NCBI RefSeq assembly: GCF_901709675.1
Contig: NC_051101.1
Coordinates: 2,536,501-2,600,500, forward strand
Reading direction: 5' to 3'
Origin: Syngnathus acus
Lineage: Eukaryota; Chordata; Actinopteri; Syngnathiformes; Syngnathidae
Length of the DNA stretch: 64,000 nt
Both the position numbers and the translations under genes were made by a program. Under the pieces are notes generated by a model. That model was not told the DNA's origin and did no database searches. It worked only from the letters and a program-made list of their open reading frames with translations. Below, piece after piece: positions 30,664 to 44,600 of the stretch (within the stretch, counting starts at the first letter, position 1; every line of letters begins with the position of its first letter).

Positions 30664-33600
30664 GGGGGGGGGCAAAAAGTGAGAAAGGGGAAGTAAAAAG
30701 GGAACCGGTTGTCCCCAAGACAAAACCAGCCTTGTTGTAGCTAGGGGCTTGTTGCCATAGCAACCGCACCCACTCCCACCAACTTGAGCCCACAAGTTTG
30801 CAAAGAGCAGACATTCGGCCCCAAAGGCATAAATTTGCGAGGCCGGAAGGCAGCATGGCGGCCAGATGAAAGGCCACGTTTGTCCGTGTCAGCGCGCCGT
30901 GACAGGCGCGGCGCGGCTGCACATCACGTCACGCATCACGGACAAGTTACACAGGTAACAGGCAAATTTGAATTTGGAACAGGGTGTGAAACATATGGCT
31001 CCCGGTCCCGAAACGGTCCGTCGTGGAGGCCAATCTGACCTTTGGATGTCTGCATTCTTTTGCCCCCTGGTGGCCAAGGCGCACAAAGCAGAAGGGCTGC
31101 ACTGAACAAAGCAAAAAGGGTTTCATTGTGTTTAAATTGATTTGACGATGACATGGCTGTATGTTTTCACAAAATAGACCTTTTGAAAATGAAATCTTTT
31201 TTTTTCCGTCAGAGCCACTTTGCTTTGTTGAAGTGACATGAAGACCAAATTGACTGGCTTTTATCTCTCTGACCTTGGCCAGCGTCTAATGTTTCCCGCA
31301 AAGTGCCACTCTCCTCAGAAAAGAAGTGAGACAATGTGGTTGCATAAGTCGACACACCCTCTCAAAGCTGCCTGTTCGGATGGAACCGATCACATTCAGT
31401 CTTGTCAAATATGAATCAGCATGCACCTGCCACCAGTCAACGAATAGTGTCGCCATTCTAGTAGGCTGTTCTTTTTAACCTCGCTGGACGATTTCTCATG
31501 GTTGTGTTTCTTTCAGGTGTGCCAGGTGCCAATGTCATAGGCGCATTTCGCATAACGCCTGTGGGAATACATCTGTGCAAACAAGGCGCACAAGGATGAA
31601 GCACCAATATTAGCTTACCATTGCGAATAACGGACGGGACAAACCAGTTTGCGGCTGCAGTAAGGGGGAAAAAAATGAATACAAGGCTGTGACAGGTGCT
31701 TCAAATTTCCTTCCCTTGAATACGTGGCCCAACAATGACAACAACAAAAAGCACATTTTGGTAGGTCGGAAAAGCCAGGACGCCCTGCAGCTTGCACAAG
31801 TCGCACACCCTTCTTCCATACTTGGGGCGTGGAACATTTCGTCCGCGAGAAATACATTTTTCAACAGATACCTCCCCAGGATGTTGCTGCAGATGTTTCC
31901 GGGCCGCGCTGTGACATGTCTGGCCCGCAGGGGTCAGTGGAGGACGAGAGGGAGGACAAGCGGTAGGACCGCTTCCCGCGCCGCCTCCGCTCATCCGTCA
32001 CTATCTCGGGTCAATAGCAAGCGACGGGAGAGGAAAGAGATAAAAAGCCGGGAGGGAAGCGCTATCGATTGCCCGCCGCTGAGCCCGCTTTCTTGCAGCG
32101 CCGGCGGGGCACACGATCCAATTATCCTTATTGGCCCATGTGCTGCTTCGTGACATCCATGGGAGATTATTTATTTTCCGCTGCCCGAGATGCTGAGATA
32201 CACGCGCGAGTCAGCAAAATGTCCCCATCGTCTAAAAACAAAATGCACGCAAACAACGCCATGATACTAGTTTTGTCTAATTGGCGTTTGACGGCTTTTA
32301 TTTTTTCAGTTGTTGCGTTCTTCTTAAAATCACGCCTGTAACTTCACTGTCTTTGTTTGAAATAAAACATCAACATTTTCTCAGGTTCAATTTGTAAATA
32401 TTTCGACGAAAAACATGTTAGAATGCAGTTTCGGGTGTGGGGGCGGCCTTCTGGAATTTGCCCCCAAGCTGACCGATGACTAAACGTAAGTCTGCATCTG
32501 ATTGGCTGAGAGAAGGAAGATTATCCCAGTGGAGGTCTTGGCCTGCTAAAGTTCTCCTTCACTTCCTGTTTCTCACGCTTTGCTGTGTGTGTGTGCGTGT
32601 ACAGTTGCGATAATGGATATACACTTATTTCGATAAAAACATTTTCACATTTCAGCACTCAAATTACATAGTGTACAAGTGTTTATATTCCTGACGATTC
32701 CACATAGGCCTACTAGATTTACAGATTTTATACATACACAGATGGATCACACGGATCATAGTAACCCAATTACAAAACAGTAATCACATTATTGGTTACT
32801 GTTACTACTATGATACAGTACTCATTTTTACTCCGACACCTATCCCTGCTGACACCTTTAAAACGCAATTTAATTTAAAAGTAACTAAATTACAGTTACT
32901 TTATGAGTTATATGAGGCAGATGGAGCAAGATACATGCATCAGGTTATCGCACGCACACAGTTCGCTTATTATGCCATGATTCTTTCTCTCTTACCTGTA
33001 AACAATTTGTCACCACCAGGGGGCTCTACTTGTCCTCCCCCTTTGTAGAAGACTCCGTATGACTTGAAGGCTCTTTATCCAATTGGATCAGTCAAAGTGC
33101 AGGATGGATGCCTTATTAGGCTATCCTGAGTCTAGAGGAGCCAAGCATCGACCTGCTCTTTCATTTCGCTTATGAAATATTGATATTGGCTTTTGTCTGG
33201 TCCTGCACATTGAGTCATTCTTTTTTTTTTCTAAAAATGAGGGCTGGTTGACTTCCTGCCTGTTCCGAAGTCCAAAATCTCCAATCAATCGGGCGACACT
33301 TTTTGACGACTTCCAGTTGTAAGGCCGAGGTGGGTCGCGGTGATACGCCTTCAAAATGCCGGAAACGTCCGTGACAACAGGCAGGGAGTAAGAGTCGACC
33401 TTTGGCCTCTGCAGAAAGCATGTTTCACTTTTTTTTTTTCATGTCTAATCTGTCAAACACAATCAAAAACACAGAAATTGGCCTCTATACAAACCAGGTG
33501 TGAATCTTCTTCGCTATTTGAAAGCGCGCGACCCGTAAGGCGGCCAATGCTACCTTCTGCTGGACGGAAGTGAACATTGCACCCTCAAAGACACTTATTT

Positions 33601-34034
33601 TATGAATAAACTAATACTTTTCTATATTCGTGTTTTCATTTTTATTTACAGTACTGCAAAAGTTTATAAAAAGTTGAAATACTGCTGTTTTCTTTCCTAA
33701 CAGTTTAAAAACGACATGAAAAAATTGTGATAAGAACCGGTTGATATGAAAAAAAAAAAAATTTGCCTTCCCATCGAGTTGTGCCTGTAAATCCCGTCAG
33801 GATGCGCCAAGTGTTGCCATGGCGGCGCTGGCGCGAGGCTTTTTAACGAGGAGGAGGAAAGGAAGAGCGTCTCCGATCAATATTTCCTACCTTTGACAAA
33901 ACGCCGCAAAGCCGCTCATCAATTTGCTGCCACGATATGCACATTTGAAAAACACATGGAAAGAATTCACCACGAAAGAAAACACAAACACAAAACAGTG
34001 CAATTTTCCTATTTGTATAAAAAAAAAAGAAAAT
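30662..34034. other. Intergenic, no gene recognised
   Basis: Unique-looking sequence of mixed composition. Moderate GC patches occur near 30800-31080 and 31890-32120, but no frame there has protein-like features with splice signals. Confidence 0.4.
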
Positions 34035-34247
<213 letters not shown>

Positions 34248-34804
34248 GAAACTGAAAGCGTCCTATGAACGCACCTGCTCATTTTTCCGTTTTACAGTCA
34301 GGCAGGCCCGCATAAGACTGGGAGCAACGTCTGGGAAATGAGCGCTACACATGCTCAGCCAAGCACTTTGCTACTCGCCTGCGGGGCGATTAGAGCGCTG
34401 CGGTCTGGGAAATGCTGACTCGGGTGCGAAGGGGAATTCAATTAGCGGCCGCAGATGCTAACGTTGCAGCGTCAATCACATTTATGCTGCGAAAAAAGGA
34501 GCAGCCTATTAAATTAACCACTTGGCCACATCCATAAACGACTTGTCCGCTGGCAAGACGCAAAACCCATTCAATGCTTACCATGCGCTTGCTTTATTTA
34601 CACTCAGAACAAAACAATCCAGAAATACTTTGTTGGCATAGGAAATTACATTGGGACACAGATATGTTTGCGATTAGCTTTACAATAAGGTTTAAGGTGA
34701 TTAAGGTTAGGTTTGAAGGTGTCAGGCATAGCGGTCATAGTTAGAGTTTGGGGAATTACGCTTCGAGGTTGGATTGAATTCTCGCTTTGGAATGTTTGCG
34801 ACTT

Positions 34805-36083
34805 TCAGTCAGCGTGTACACACACGGCTACGTTCTTGTGCCTCTCCCAGTAGTGACAATCGTCTGGGAAACTCCACGCCGCCGCTGACTCCTTGTGGCG
34901 GCTGACGGCGTGAACCACAAAGCCGCTCATCTGCTTCTCCAAGACCTCCACCACGGTGGGGGCGTTGCCCTTTCGGGCGCCACCCTCCATCATCTCCAAT
35001 ATGGCGTCCCTGGGCACCGTCTGGGGTCTGCTACTGAAGGACACCACCAGGTTGATGTTGTTGACCTGTAGAACCTCAAACCAGTTGCGTCCCACCACAT
35101 GGTGGAAGCGCTCACCAGCCCTCCAGTTGCGGTAGGTGCTCCCCGAATGGTTGATGAGGCGCACCGACCAGCTCACCCAGTCGTATTTCTTGACCAGGAA
35201 GTCCAGGAGCTGCTGGCTGGTCTCCTGGAGACTGTCGATCTGCTTCTCCTGGAGCAGGTGCTGGGTGTCCATTTTGGCCTGCTCCGCAAAGGCGTCCACG
35301 CAGGACTGGATGGTGATCTTCATGCGGAGCTCGATCTCATCCATCTTGCGGCTCCAGTCTTGGATTTTGTCATCTTCTTCCTGATGGTTTTGGGTCAAGG
35401 CCGTGTATCCCATCAGAGCGATGAGGCCGAGGCAGAGGAGCTCCTTCATGCGCACGCAAAAGTCCTCCAGGAGGCGGCGGTTCCTGGAGACGTACCTGGA
35501 AACACATTACATCAGCACCACCTTCTGAGCTACGAGCTAATCTTTTGTATCGGCCCGATGAAGCGCTCGGTCCCTCAAAGTGAGCGTACCTTTCCACCAC
35601 GTCCAGAATGGACTCTCCAAAGCTGCTGTCCCCCATGAGTGCATGGTAGAGCACAAAAAGATTCTTTTCGCCGCCACTCCTGGAGAAATGCTCCAGGAAC
35701 AGTTTGGTCTTGACCTCACGGAACTGCGGCTTGGCTTCAATGATGTCCATGTACTTCCTGAACTGATTGCGCAGGTTCTCCTCCACGGCAAAGTACTGCG
35801 AGTCCAGCCGGGCCTTCTTGATCTCGCAGTCGATGTCCTCCAGCTGGCCCGACAGGAGGTCCAGACTGTTGCGGACTGTCAGGAACTGCTCCTTAACATA
35901 GAAGACCTCCTTACTCCGGACATTGTCCAGGGCTAGACGCAGAACCGGAGCGGCGGCCTGGCACAGCGGGAAAAGTTCTCCCACCGCGCTGGCCACAACC
36001 TCGGCGCCACGCTCCAACATCTCCATGGCCGCCTCGATAGCCTCCTTCTTCTGGGCCAAAATCTTCTCCGCTTGACTAGTCAT
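34805..36083 (-). CDS. rpz-like: Rapunzel-family protein D (two exons)
   Basis: Exon 1 is 36083-35590 and exon 2 is 35495-34805. Donor AAAG|GTACGC, acceptor TTTCCAG|GTACGT, phase 2, 94-bp intron; 394 residues. Start MTSQAEKILAQKKEAIEAAM. The core across and after the junction is FCVRMKELLCLGLIALMGYT, followed by KYDWVSWSVR, LVVSFSSRPQ and HAVSRHKES. Residues 14-60 parallel protein C (GAEVVASAVG, RLALDNVRSKE). The intron falls just before the conserved RR..EDF core. Length equals A and B, so the two-exon model restores the full family length. Function unknown. Confidence 0.86.
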
Positions 36084-39000
36084 GGTCTATAAGACAGGAC
36101 AATGGTAAATATTCAAAACATGACATACCTTTTTAAGCAAATGCTTTTCTGAAACTGTGCCAGTGAGTCTTTTCATTTCGTTTCCTTCTTTTTTACATGC
36201 TCTCGTTTCTTGACATCAAGAAAGTCACGAGGCTCCGAGGAAGACTTTACAAACGTCTCCTTTTAAAAGCCTCGCTATATTTGAATACATCATCTTTTGT
36301 CTTATCATCTTTTTTTAATGAAATTCCCTGCCCACCCTGACGTGTACGCCGCACGAAGAAAAGCTCGGTGCATCTCCCTTCTTCTTATCAACACAATTGG
36401 TAGCTATCAGCCGTTGTCACGACAACGTCCTGCTATCGTCAGATCGGTTGAGCCCACATCCACAAGGCCAAAGAAACAACAGCAAGGGGGGGAAAAAAAT
36501 GAGTAGGGCAGGAAGCGTCTTGTTACGATGTTGTTGCACTCTTTGCATCCATTATTTATGCCGCTAGAAAAATTCCATAAGCAGCCACGATGGATTCAAA
36601 AAGTCGCTCAGCCAATGAATTTTTTTTTACATTGGGTTATCATTCAGTTAGGTTTAAAAAAAGTAACGAGGGACTACAATTAAAATAATACTCGCCCCTC
36701 ACCACTACCTCCCAATATAGAAATATCCCATATAAATCCGCCCTAGGCAAATTTTAACAGCATTTACAACGCCTGAATTTCTTTGTCTTCAAACACACTT
36801 GGAAAAGAACACATTTCAAAGCATCCAATAGAGCAAGAGCAAACACAGTGTAACAGTGTACCAGCTCTCTGTGTTTAAAAGAAACAAATTCCATATTTGT
36901 CCAAACCAATTTGTTCCGGCACAATATATGTCAATAAACATCAATCACTTTCAAAAGATGGACATTGTAACTTGAACTTACAGTTGTTGCTTTCTGAATA
37001 CACACAAAGCAGAATTGGAGGAGATTGACATTGAATCAGCTTTGGCAAACAACGAGGCTAAGATGAAAGTACTTCCTATTTTCCTTCTTCCAATTTTTGT
37101 GCCATATTATTAAAAAGTGTCACCATCTAGTCCTCAACAGTAGAATGACACCAAAAACAAAAAGGAGGCATGTACAAAATAGAATCATAAACAGTGAGGG
37201 GAAAAAAACAGGTGAAATAAAAGGCAGGACTATGAAACCGCAAAAGAAAACATCCTCAGGAAAATACACATACCCGTTAAACAATTACTAGATATTATTT
37301 TAGATGAAAAATAAATTTAAAAAAATCATCAATAAAACACAACACTGAGGGTGGTGATGTCATACACACAAAATGGAGGCCGTGTGCGCGCTTGTGTGCG
37401 TGTCCTTGACTATGTGCGTGTAATTCATCCAAGGCCTGGGGGGGGGTCTCTAAACACCCATAAATCATCACAAATAATCAAATACGAGGCCAATTCCGGT
37501 TGCCAAAATAATTAGTAATAAATTAAACTAATAAGTGCGCAATGGATGTGCGCTTTTACGCACAAGTGGCCTCCAAGCTGACGTCACCCCATTTTGCGTG
37601 CATATTCCTCCTCTGCGGTCCAGATAAGAACATTCAGCAAATTCTTACCTATACGCGTCTTCTTTCTCACGTCGGACAAGTTGAGTGGAAGATTCCCATG
37701 CAGCCTGCTGCTTGTGTGTGGGGAAAGCTGCATGGGGAGGGGTCCCAAAGAAGAGAGTGAAAAAAGAAAGGAGTGATGCGCAATAGAGGGAGGGAAGGAG
37801 GGAGGAAAGGGCGAGGGGAAGGCGAGCGAAGCAGACGGGACAATTTCTTGCTGTGGTATTTCGTCGACATGTACGGAGATGGATTTGATTGTTTGATTCT
37901 TTTGTTGCTATTTTTGTGCTTTTTGGTCAATGTTAGGCAATCTCTTGGAGGTGTACAACATCACACATTCTGTTCAAGGTAAGAAGACGAGCTCATTTAT
38001 GCTTCATATGTGATTGTGCATATGTTAAAAATGTATGTGTTGATTTTGAAGCCATTCACAAAAAATCGAACATGCTGTTGTACACTCGTCTGGCTTAGGA
38101 ATTAACAATTGTTATTATTCTTTTTTTCCCCGTTGCGCAGTGGACGATTTTTTGGGGGCTAAAATGCTGCATTTTCAAGATTGATCAAAATTTTAGTGTA
38201 AAACTAAAATCTCAATTTATTAAATGCTGCGTGTAAATTCTGCTTCATGCGCAAAAATGACAAATGAGCCCCTTAACCACCGCCACCACGACCAACCTGC
38301 CCCCACCCCCAAAAAATCACGATGATGACGCAAATCCTGTAAGATAGACGCCACAGCCCAAGGCAAGCAATTCAAGTGTCAATTGTTATTTTATTCTTTG
38401 ATTGGTTTTCGTCGTTTTACATTTTTACTCATCTTTAGTTTTGGCTTGAGTGATTCCCGTGACCTCCTAAAGAGATGAGCAGCAGAACCGTGCGGGTCAA
38501 ATCAGCATTTTTCGATAGATTGCGCACGAGTGGAACAAGTTCAACGGGCTATTAATGGAGGCTTCGGGACTCACCGTCACCATACCGTCTTACATTTTGA
38601 ATAACCAAAATACTTGATTTGGAAGATGACATACATATAATACAGAATGCAACGAATGAAGAGGAAATTTTGGGCGTGTATGTGATGGACATTAGGCGAC
38701 ATGGAAACAGGTGGAATGTTTGCAGTTGAGAGAAACAGCAACACCTGGCGGACATGTTGAGAAACGGCATACCTGGTAATTTAATGGCGATTGATGCACT
38801 TGTGGCGCTGTGTGCGCCGCTGGAGCCAACCCAAGCTCAATTTGGGTGAAAGGCAGAGCGCACCCTGTCACCCTGGACATATCGCCAGTCAGTCGCAGGG
38901 CAGTTACGCAATATGTAAAATGTACACGTGCTGCCTAGCGTATAGTAGAAATTATTTCACTACTATAGATTGAAAGCCCATTTGTAGCAGTTTCAAATTT

Positions 39001-39193
39001 ACAAAGTCACAGTTTAACTCGAAAGCTGATTTGCGAAATTATTACGTCACATCACACAGCACAGCTTATTCGCAAGCATCTTTAGCTGAACCACACCAAG
39101 GTGCTACCTCTCAACATTGTAACACTTCTAAGATTACATCAGATACACATTAATCATAGTCACGTACCGTTTTGCCATCTGAAATGAATTTAG
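36084..39193. other. Intergenic, upstream of rpz-like D
   Basis: AT-rich sequence with small repeats and no supported gene. A degenerate dispersed-repeat fragment around 38810-38905 (CTGGAGCCAACCCAAGCTCA, GTCACCCTGGACATATCGCC) resembles the 3' portion of common fish SINE/LINE tails. Confidence 0.4.
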
Positions 39194-39330
39194 AGGTAGT
39201 TTGGTAAAGCTGGATATCTTGTTGTATTCACTTTTCACCTGAGACTGAGTAAGAGAATGCAAAAAAATTTTTTTTAACCTGTCCCCAATAGTATAAACAC
39301 GCTATTTGGATTTATAAAGCATTGGTGGAA
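39194..39330 (-). repeat. Dispersed 140-bp repeat, second copy
   Basis: Reverse complement of 3941-4081 with few differences, for example GATATCTTGTTGTATTCACT and AGTATAAACACGCTATTTGG. Here it lacks the GC-rich inverted arms that bound the 3.9-kb copy. Confidence 0.75.
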
Positions 39331-39555
39331 GAAGCAGCCACTATTTTTCATCATCCACTTCAGGCGGCTGACATTGTGTCCGTTAGCGCCCCCTGCTGCC
39401 AGCAGCGATTGACGTGACGTCATTTTCAGTCGACAGGAGGGGTCGTCAAGGGACAAAATGGTCACTGCGATTCCAACGTCTTCGCTCCCTGCAGTTGTCC
39501 CTAATCTAGAGTCAAATTAGGCCAGAGAGCAGGCCGACAGAAAAACAGAATGACG

Positions 39556-39684
39556 CCCACAATTATGGATGCATGGACTCATTTATTTGTAGTGGTGCTT
39601 AAAAACGTGCAGAAATAACTCACAATTATGGATGCATGGACTCATATTTATTTGTAGTGGTGCTTAAAAACGTGCAGAAATAAC
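39556..39684. repeat. Tandem duplication of about 63 bp
   Basis: ACAATTATGGATGCATGGAC through GTGCTTAAAAACGTGCAGAA occurs twice in a row, the second with an extra AT. Confidence 0.9.
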
Positions 39685-40926
39685 AAAACTAGAGCAGTCC
39701 TAGACAATCAAACAGCTAACATAGTATATTGTACACACCCATTATTCATTCATTCATTTTACACCGCTTAATGTTGAGAACAGTAAAAACTAATAGGATG
39801 ACTAACATAGTAAAAAATTTTAAAAAAAAACAGAACATAAACATTTAGGCACTGCTGGCTGGGGGAAAAAAAAGTATTAAAAAAAACCTGTAGTGGCCGC
39901 TGTTGCTTTGCTTTTAAGATAAAGTGCCCGTAGAGGAGAAAGTGACCAACTCAGCATTGCTTTACATGCCCGTTTTTAAAGTCATTCTGCACAACATGTG
40001 AAAGGAAATAGGTGCTTGTTAAAAGGTAGTGTCGGTGTAACTCAAGCGGCGTTTTCACCTAGTGTCAGTAAAACAAGTGTAACCACTTTTAGTGTTCAGC
40101 TATGAGCTCGGTATGACAGCACCATAGAACATTCATCACGTAACAGTTTTCTTTTTTTTTTTTGGTATTACTGATTTTTAGAACATCTCACCAGCCTGAT
40201 AAGATGGCGATTGTAGGAATTTCACCGGCTTGGCATGTGCCCTAACTTGTATCAAAGAGCATGAAGACATTTGGTTGGGCAGTCCCATCGTTAATAAGAC
40301 GACGACGACATTAAATTGACAGGCAGCTTGCGGAGCACTCAAAACTCAAGATTGGTCCCAGCGTTGTCCAAACAGCGGCGGGCAAACACATGCAGGGCAT
40401 TTTTTGGGTGAGGGGGTAGCTCAGATTTAGAAAGGCGGGAATCAGTCATTTTACATCGTACTGTCTATATTTATATTTGGCATGTTTGATCTCGCAAAAA
40501 TCTTTTCTCAGCGTTTTGAGGGAAATGTTGTACTGCAGATTACTAAAGAACATAAGAAAGCTGGAAGACCTTTTTGCGGCAAAATAAATGGCAAGTAGAG
40601 CCAGCCGGGTTGATTTGTCGGTAGAAATGGGGCTGACTAGTCTATCAGTCAAAATGCTGGCAAAAGGGCTGGCAGCCATCCAGTTAAACAACGTACACAA
40701 AATGTTGCCCCATTGACACTTTGAATAAAGCAATCGGCGAATTATTCAAAGAAATCTAGGAAAGAAAAATACCTCCAACCAATTTACGAAGGAAAACAAA
40801 GCGCAAGCCGTAGTTGTGAATGCTCAATGATGGAAATGCGAACCGGGTGGCAACAGTACCGTAGCACACGCGTCTTTGCCCACCGCTGTTGCGCAAGCTA
40901 ACGTGGATGATGTGCGCGTGCCCGGT

Positions 40927-41682
40927 TCAGCGGCACATACGCAGCGCCTGCTGCATCTTGTCCTGCACGTTCTCCATCTTCTCGGCCCACTCCTCGCTCA
41001 GGCCGGCATCGTCGTCGCCAATGACGGCGGCGTAGCCCATCAGGGCAATCAGGCCGATGCAGAACAAGTAGGTGAGGCGTGTGCACAGGCGCTCCATGGC
41101 CCGACGATCGCCACCCGAATGCTTCAGGAACACCTAAAAAAAACAAAGGCTCCTTCAAAGCGAGAAGGTCTCCCCTGCCCGTCACCGCAGTGTGTGTGAG
41201 AGACTCACCTCCAGGATGGGCCGGCTGAAGAGTTTGGGCTTCCCGACCACACCGTCGTAGAGCGTGTGCAGGTTCTGGTCGCCCAAGTCGTCGGCGTAGC
41301 TGCGGGCAAAGTCTTCCTTCTTGCGCTCGCTGTGCTCAGGCCGAGCCTCCACCAGATCCATGAACTTGCGGAACTGGTTCTTGAGGTTCTCCTCCACCGA
41401 GGCGTACTGGCTGTCCAGCGTCTCCTTCTGAATAGCCACCAGGACCTGGCGATTCTTGCGCGAGAGCTCGTCCAGCGCCCGGTTGACGGAACCGAACTCG
41501 CGCTTGAGCGTGCGGATGTCCTCGTCGTCAATGTGGTGCAGGACCACGCGCATTAGCGAGCCCGCCACGCCGAAGATAGGGTTGACCACAGCTGCCGCTG
41601 ACGAGATGGTGGCTACGCACTGCAGCACCTTAACCATGCCCTGCTTCAGCTTGGTGTGCTCCTCCACTATCTCCTCTTCCAT
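40927..41682 (-). CDS. rpz-like: Rapunzel-family protein E, short form (two exons)
   Basis: Exon 1 is 41682-41209 and exon 2 is 41133-40927. Donor CTGGAG|GTGAGT, acceptor TTTTTTTAG|GTGTTC, phase 0; 226 residues. Start MEEEIVEEHTKLKQGMVKVL. It contains SQYASVEENLKNQFRKFMDL, matching C and D, and the core CTRLTYLFCIGLIALMGYAA. It stops soon after, at ALRMCR, so the KYDWV.WSVR C-terminal domain of A-D is absent. No continuation is found in the roughly 100 bases beyond the stop. It may be an inherently short family branch or a truncated paralogue; clean splice sites and an open frame favour a real gene. The intron lies about 11 nt from the equivalent place in D and in another phase. Confidence 0.8.
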
Positions 41683-44600
41683 TGTGGCTGCGGGGAGGGA
41701 GAATCAAAGAGTTATACGAGATGGAGACGAGAGTGCCAAAGCACGACTTTCTTCGGGGTTTCGGTTCCATCTTGTGCATACAAATCATGCCAAACATTTC
41801 ACGCACTTTCTCTGAGGATTCCCCGACAACACTGATGCTTACAAGGCTTAGGTCTCCTTTTTTGGCCCCGTCTTTCCTCAAGCTCCCTCTGGAACAAAAA
41901 CTCTCGTGGGGACTAAGCTGCAAAGACACACAAAAGCCACATTAAGATAAAAAGCACACAGTGCACGAAGCAGTAACATCCTAGCGAACAGTACACGGAC
42001 AGCTCCTAAGGCAGAATGACAAGCCCGCAGCGCGTGTTTGCGTTGTTACACACATGACCACTAGAGGGAAGCAAAACCCACTCATGATTTCAGCACCACC
42101 ACCAGTGGACTGAAATCACCGTGGGCCGTTTTGCTCTGAAATGGCATCACTTGGAGAGTTCTTTTTATCGGTTACCTTGGCATTGGAACTAGCATTTAAT
42201 AGCAGCAGTACTTCAATTGTTTTCTTGTTTACACAGATGATGAGGTTGTGGTCCAATCCAGTGATGCAGCTCAACGGCCACCATTTAATATTGTTTGACC
42301 TAAGTCGGGGAAGCAGAATTACAGATGACAGCAAGGAGGTAAGCAGCCATTGAAGAGGATTTAGATGCCTAGGAAGTGGGCCCAAAATAAACAGAATTCA
42401 AGCTCCAAGTAAGATTATTTTTATATATAGCAAAATTTGTGACGTGTGGGGATTTTAGGGGGGCGGGGGGCACAAGCAAGGTAAGCAGAATTTAGAATTT
42501 GCATAATTTAAATGAAGTGCAGCAAACTCAAATTTTATTCATTCAGTTAATAGGCACTTCTCATCACACATTTAGGGGATGGAAGACTTCACGTCCATTC
42601 ATAATTTTTTAGTTAGGTAATTGAACAAATGGACATAATAGCAATCAAAACACGGGCAACGGTCTTTAAAAGGTGACTTTTGTCTCAAATTCAAACAAGG
42701 AAGTGAGGAGCAGCCTCCTGACGTCACCTGTTACCAGCTCGACTGCCATTTTGAACGCTCTCAAACAAAAAGTATAGCAAAAGGCTAAGCTAATTGCGGG
42801 GGAAATCATTACAATTTTACCATCAAAGTTCATCCTTAATACTTGAATATGATTTTTTTTTCTTCCATGAGAGCATTTATGAGGCACATTTGCTGTCAGT
42901 CAGAACAAAAATTCCGTGTTGGTGAGGCAGTTAAAGCCAAGGACGCGCACACCACTGAGCCTCATCAAATTCAAATGACTACCACGACTGAGGGAACAAA
43001 CGCAATAATAAAGACTTCCGGACTTGTTGAGGATGTTAAAATAAGGGCAAACATCCGTTCTGGTAAAGAATGGAGTCCCACAGGCTGGGTGAGGCTCTTT
43101 CCTGCCTGCTTTGGCTCCCTCTAGCCGCGCCTCCATGTTAGCTTTTTAACGCACAGCCGAGGCCCGAGCCGTTCCAAAAATGCGGCAAACACGCCAAATT
43201 AACCTCGAAAACTGATTTATCTCGACATCAACGCGGACTAGACTCTGTCCACTTGGGATCCCAAGCAATATTATCCAACAGCAGCCATGGAGAGGCTGAT
43301 TCTTTCTTACCTTTTAGTGGCTGACTTCCACCTTGGAACGCTTATCCGACGGCCCAACCTCGACTGACTCCTTCTTCTTCCCAGCAATCCCTGCAAAATG
43401 GACACGTCCATGTACGTTCACGGTGTAGGGGTGAAAATATTGGAATAAACCATCATTTAAGGGCCCACAAATCTTTCCAAACGCGCAAAATTGATATTTG
43501 GGGCCCAATACATCCATTCTTCCAAGTGCTACTTAAAACCGCCACATTAAATGTTTGGAATATTGAAAGCACCCCCTCAAATTTACTGCGAATCCCCCCT
43601 TTGTTTGAACATATTCTGGTCCATATCGCGTATTCAAATAGAAACCAAGACCGGATTGTCATTCTGCGCGCAGCCAAGTTCCTGAAATAATTATTTCAAA
43701 CGCTTTACAAACCCCCGCGGCATTTTTCAGACACTAACAAACACTCCATTCATGCTATTTGTAAGTCCAAAGGAGACTTTAGAATTTTAGAACTGCTTGA
43801 CGACGACTTTCAGGCCAGTAAAAGTTAGCAGAGTTGAAGAGAAAGACGAAACTTCTCCAAAGATGCACAGGTGCGCCCTGATGCCAATGGGACTTTTGCT
43901 CTGGCTCCAAATGGGTGCTAAACAAAAAAATCTAAGACATGTTTTAAAAAAGTACCTCAAATATTCAAGGTTTGCCGTAAAAATGCCGAGTTCCGCTGGA
44001 TAAATGTATAGCAAGTCCCCATTCCCGTGCAGTCCACCAGGAAGCGCACCAACGAAGCGCGCACGCCACTGGAAGACGAAACATGCTCGATTTGGCGTCT
44101 CTAAGCGTTCCAAATGTTTAAATCAACGTGGAGAAAAGTATTAGTGCTGCTTGCGAAGCATTTCATTGCTCCACACAGGCGAATAATGCGGCACAATTGA
44201 GCCTTTTAACGCGCACAGCCAGTTGCTGCGCGCGCATGCATCCATCTGCTCCCTCGCCTTCGCTTTGGTCCTCTTTGTTTGGCGCACGCTCGAAAGAGGC
44301 GTCCATAAATCTCGTGAATCAAAGAGCTCGAAAAACCAAGCGCGTCAGTCCCACAATCGAAACGACTCCAGTGGCGGTTGGAGCAGTATTGACCCAAAAC
44401 AAACGCCTTAGGCCCCTCTTGGGCATGCAAATCAGATGCGCCGCCTTCACCAAGGCAAATATTACCGCGTCGAGCCTGCAATTACGAAATAGACATATAT
44501 ATATATATATGGAGGAAAACAAAAAGAACCGCTGAGAATTTGCTTCGTATTTGTGTGTTCGGATTCAAGTCGAAAGTAAAGTCCCCGCACGCACCCTGCA

